Source: Dehalococcoidia bacterium (GTDB lineage: Bacteria; Chloroflexota; Dehalococcoidia; GIF9; AB-539-J10). From it: DNA of 15,734 nucleotides. Below are positions 14,277 through 15,734 of the stretch, piece after piece. Every line of letters starts with the position of its first letter. Position 1 is the first letter of the stretch. The position numbers and the translations under genes were made by a program. The notes beneath the pieces were generated by a model. That model worked only from the letters and a program-made list of their open reading frames with translations. It was not told the DNA's origin and did no database searches. Where the stretch lies: positions 1 to 15,734 of the forward strand of contig JAGMBH010000118.1 of NCBI GenBank assembly GCA_023129815.1. The letters run 5' to 3'.

Positions 14277-15290
14277 TCACTGCATATACGATTCGGCAAG
14301 CTCGAAATACCTTTGGGCAATAGCTAAAACCTTCGCTTTCTCCTCTTCGGGTATATAAGGGTCATCTAGCTTAAAGCTTTCTACTTTGCCCCTGACATAA
14401 GCGCGGTAACATTTGTAGAAGTTGAGCAATTTCAATAGCTCCTCATCCTGACTTAGCTCCACATAAGTATTCACCAAATGCTTTGAAAGGTTAGCCCGCT
14501 GGTAGCGGTCTAAATCCATAGCCAAAAAGGCAACCTCGGAAGCTACATCCGAATATCTGAATCTATCGTTGAATTCAATGCAATCGTAAATGCAAATATC
14601 GTCGGTGAAGCAGACGTGAGCGGCATGAAGGTCACCATGGCAATCTCTTATTCTGGCTTCCTTTATTCGTTTATCGCAAAGGCTGCCATTGCTATTAATA
14701 AAATCGGTGGTGTAACTTTTGATCTGCGCATATCTTGTCGCTGGAATGGAAACACCGATATATTTCTCGGTTTGAGCGAAGTTCTCATCACAGTTTCGGC
14801 GGATAGTATCTAATTTGCCAAAAGCAGCAATTTCTGGGCTTGTTTTGGCCTTCTGGTGAAAGCCGGCTAGTTTTTCCGCTACCTTGGCTATCATCTCCTT
14901 AGTTACTTGACCCTTGAGCAAGAGCACATCCATCATACGCTCTTGAGGCAATTGCCTCATTTTGACGGCGTACTCTATTGCCTTGCCTTCTCCCTCAAAA
15001 TGATAGCTAACAGCTGACAGCTGACAGATCTCAGTTATTGGCACTACCGCTAGATAAACTTCGGGGCAGAGGCGCCTATTTAGCTCTAGCTCCTGGTGAC
15101 AGAAGAAGCGGCGTTTCTCCAGAGTGGTGTAATCCAGATATCCTAGATTCACGGGCTTCTTCACTTTATATACATAGTCGCCAGTGAGAAAAATAAAGGA
15201 CATCTGTGTTTGTATTAGTTCTATCTTTTGCGGCTTATGAAGATAAGCCTCGGGCTTAAGTAAGTCTGTGATCTTATATTGTAATTCCAA
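14277..15290 (-). CDS. APH-fold kinase (aminoglycoside phosphotransferase-like, COG2187-like)
   Basis: This 337-residue protein has a kinase fold of the choline/aminoglycoside phosphotransferase type. An early lysine region (YVYKVKKPVN, about 39-48) would hold ATP. The catalytic loop is HGDLHAAH (218-225), with D220 as likely base, and IEFNDRFRYSDVASEV (238-253) supplies the metal-binding region. The match is to the family whose other members carry a C-terminal P-loop kinase domain; here the protein ends at the APH part, and a separate P-loop kinase lies two genes downstream at 12399-13001. Residues 87-96 (EICQLSAVSY) come from a heptamer repeat. True antibiotic resistance is unlikely; the substrate is unknown. 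Confidence 0.82.
   Translation of the reverse strand: MELQYKITDLLKPEAYLHKPQKIELIQTQMSFIFLTGDYVYKVKKPVNLGYLDYTTLEKRRFFCHQELELNRRLCPEVYLAVVPITEICQLSAVSYHFEGEGKAIEYAVKMRQLPQERMMDVLLLKGQVTKEMIAKVAEKLAGFHQKAKTSPEIAAFGKLDTIRRNCDENFAQTEKYIGVSIPATRYAQIKSYTTDFINSNGSLCDKRIKEARIRDCHGDLHAAHVCFTDDICIYDCIEFNDRFRYSDVASEVAFLAMDLDRYQRANLSKHLVNTYVELSQDEELLKLLNFYKCYRAYVRGKVESFKLDDPYIPEEEKAKVLAIAQRYFELAESYMQ
15001..15028. repeat. Heptamer tandem repeat within the APH-fold kinase gene
   Basis: Units TGATAGC, TAACAGC, TGACAGC and TGACAGA are followed by a partial TCTCAG. The minus-strand translation is within EICQLSAVSY. It closely resembles the array at 7457-7490. Confidence 0.68.
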
Positions 15291-15443
15291 TGATGCTTCC
15301 TTGGAGTAGTCAGTTTTAGTCGAAGTTAAAAGATTGGTCTAACCCTTCTGTTCCCGAACTCCGAACTGGTAGCAAACTCAAAATCGTTTTCCTCACCTTT
15401 GTGTTACAGTCCTCCGACCGAGCGGAGCTGATTTTGCACCTGC

Positions 15444-15734
15444 CTAGTTTTTGCTTTCCCTCTCCAGAATCACCTCAACGCACCACCTAACTGCTTTGCC
15501 CACTACGTCGGGACCGAAAATGGTATTGCCTCCGAGCGAGACGAATTCCTTAAACTGCTCAGGGTCATTAATCTTAAACCATTTGCCCCCAAACTTAATC
15601 TTTTGAATTTCCCGGCACTCAGCAGTGCCCCATTCTTGCAGATATTTTTCCAGAACCTTATTGCAGGCATTGTATGCTACAAACCGGTAACCCTCAGGAT
15701 CTTCTATCTTGTCCCTCTCTCTGCCATACAGCAT
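15444..15734 (-). CDS. Uncharacterised protein, probably partial at the window edge
   Basis: An open frame of 96 codons ends with a TAG at 15444. An ATG sits at the very last bases (15732-15734), so the true start may lie outside the window. The sequence around GTAECREI (about residues 36-43) and the later cysteine in RWCVEVI loosely resemble the C-terminal part of C_GCAxxG_C_C redox-active proteins, whose GCAxxG motif would be upstream. This is a weak suggestion only; otherwise I do not recognise it. Confidence 0.5.
   Translation of the reverse strand: MLYGRERDKIEDPEGYRFVAYNACNKVLEKYLQEWGTAECREIQKIKFGGKWFKINDPEQFKEFVSLGGNTIFGPDVVGKAVRWCVEVILERESKN

Noticed and set aside
15337..15343. GTCTAAC heptamer resembling an attC left end
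   Set aside because: No GTTRRRY partner follows within about 150 bp and there is no paired inner arm, so it is likely chance.
1..15734. CRISPR arrays or insertion sequences
   Set aside because: No regularly spaced direct repeats with unique spacers were seen, and no transposase gene is present.

Overview
The window looks like a fragment of a bacterial chromosome, most likely an uncultured anaerobe. I would guess a Dehalococcoidia-like Chloroflexota, from the cytosolic [NiFe] hydrogenase, the short archaeal-type SAH hydrolase, the fused phosphoglucose/phosphomannose isomerase and the abundant short interspersed repeats. That placement is inference; no ribosomal marker is present.

Layout. (1) 1-2051, minus strand: a two-gene [NiFe] hydrogenase operon. 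The small subunit comes first and its stop overlaps the start of the large subunit, which runs off the left edge. (2) 2052-2620: a spacer with candidate promoters, then a complete tRNA-Ser(GCT) at 2621-2712. (3) 2713-5187, plus strand: three single-gene units, each encoding a putative methyltransferase. Each unit starts just after a GTTAGAC-type core site and is followed by another core site (GTTAGAC or GTTATGC). At least one intervening site, 3758-3840, has the full imperfect-palindrome layout of an integron attC site. A promoter-like sequence lies between the tRNA and the first core site. I read this as an integron gene-cassette array with no integrase in view, that is, a CALIN-type (integrase-less attC) array. 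It is the most interesting structure here. (4) 5188-5332: a short tail with a possible gene remnant. (5) 5333-15734, minus strand: phosphoglucose/phosphomannose isomerase, phosphohexomutase, a HEPN-domain protein, SAM synthetase (metK), SAH hydrolase (ahcY), a PHP-domain phosphoesterase, a small P-loop kinase, a zinc-ribbon protein of unknown function, an APH-fold kinase and a partial gene at the right edge.

How it fits together. MetK makes S-adenosylmethionine and AhcY removes the S-adenosylhomocysteine released by methyltransferases, so the three cassette methyltransferases lie within about 4-8 kb of the two genes that supply and clean up their cofactor. Whether that is functional or coincidental cannot be told from the sequence. 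The isomerase and mutase form a coupled pair for hexose-phosphate interconversion. The APH-fold kinase and the separate P-loop kinase resemble the two halves of a protein that is often fused in other bacteria.

A second theme is short repeats. A GATTGCTTCGC-type palindrome is translated in frame inside the isomerase. Heptamer tandem repeats of the TGAYAGC kind are translated inside both the mutase and the APH-fold kinase and also touch the ahcY start. Related palindromic elements fill the spacers near 11.3 and 12.35 kb.
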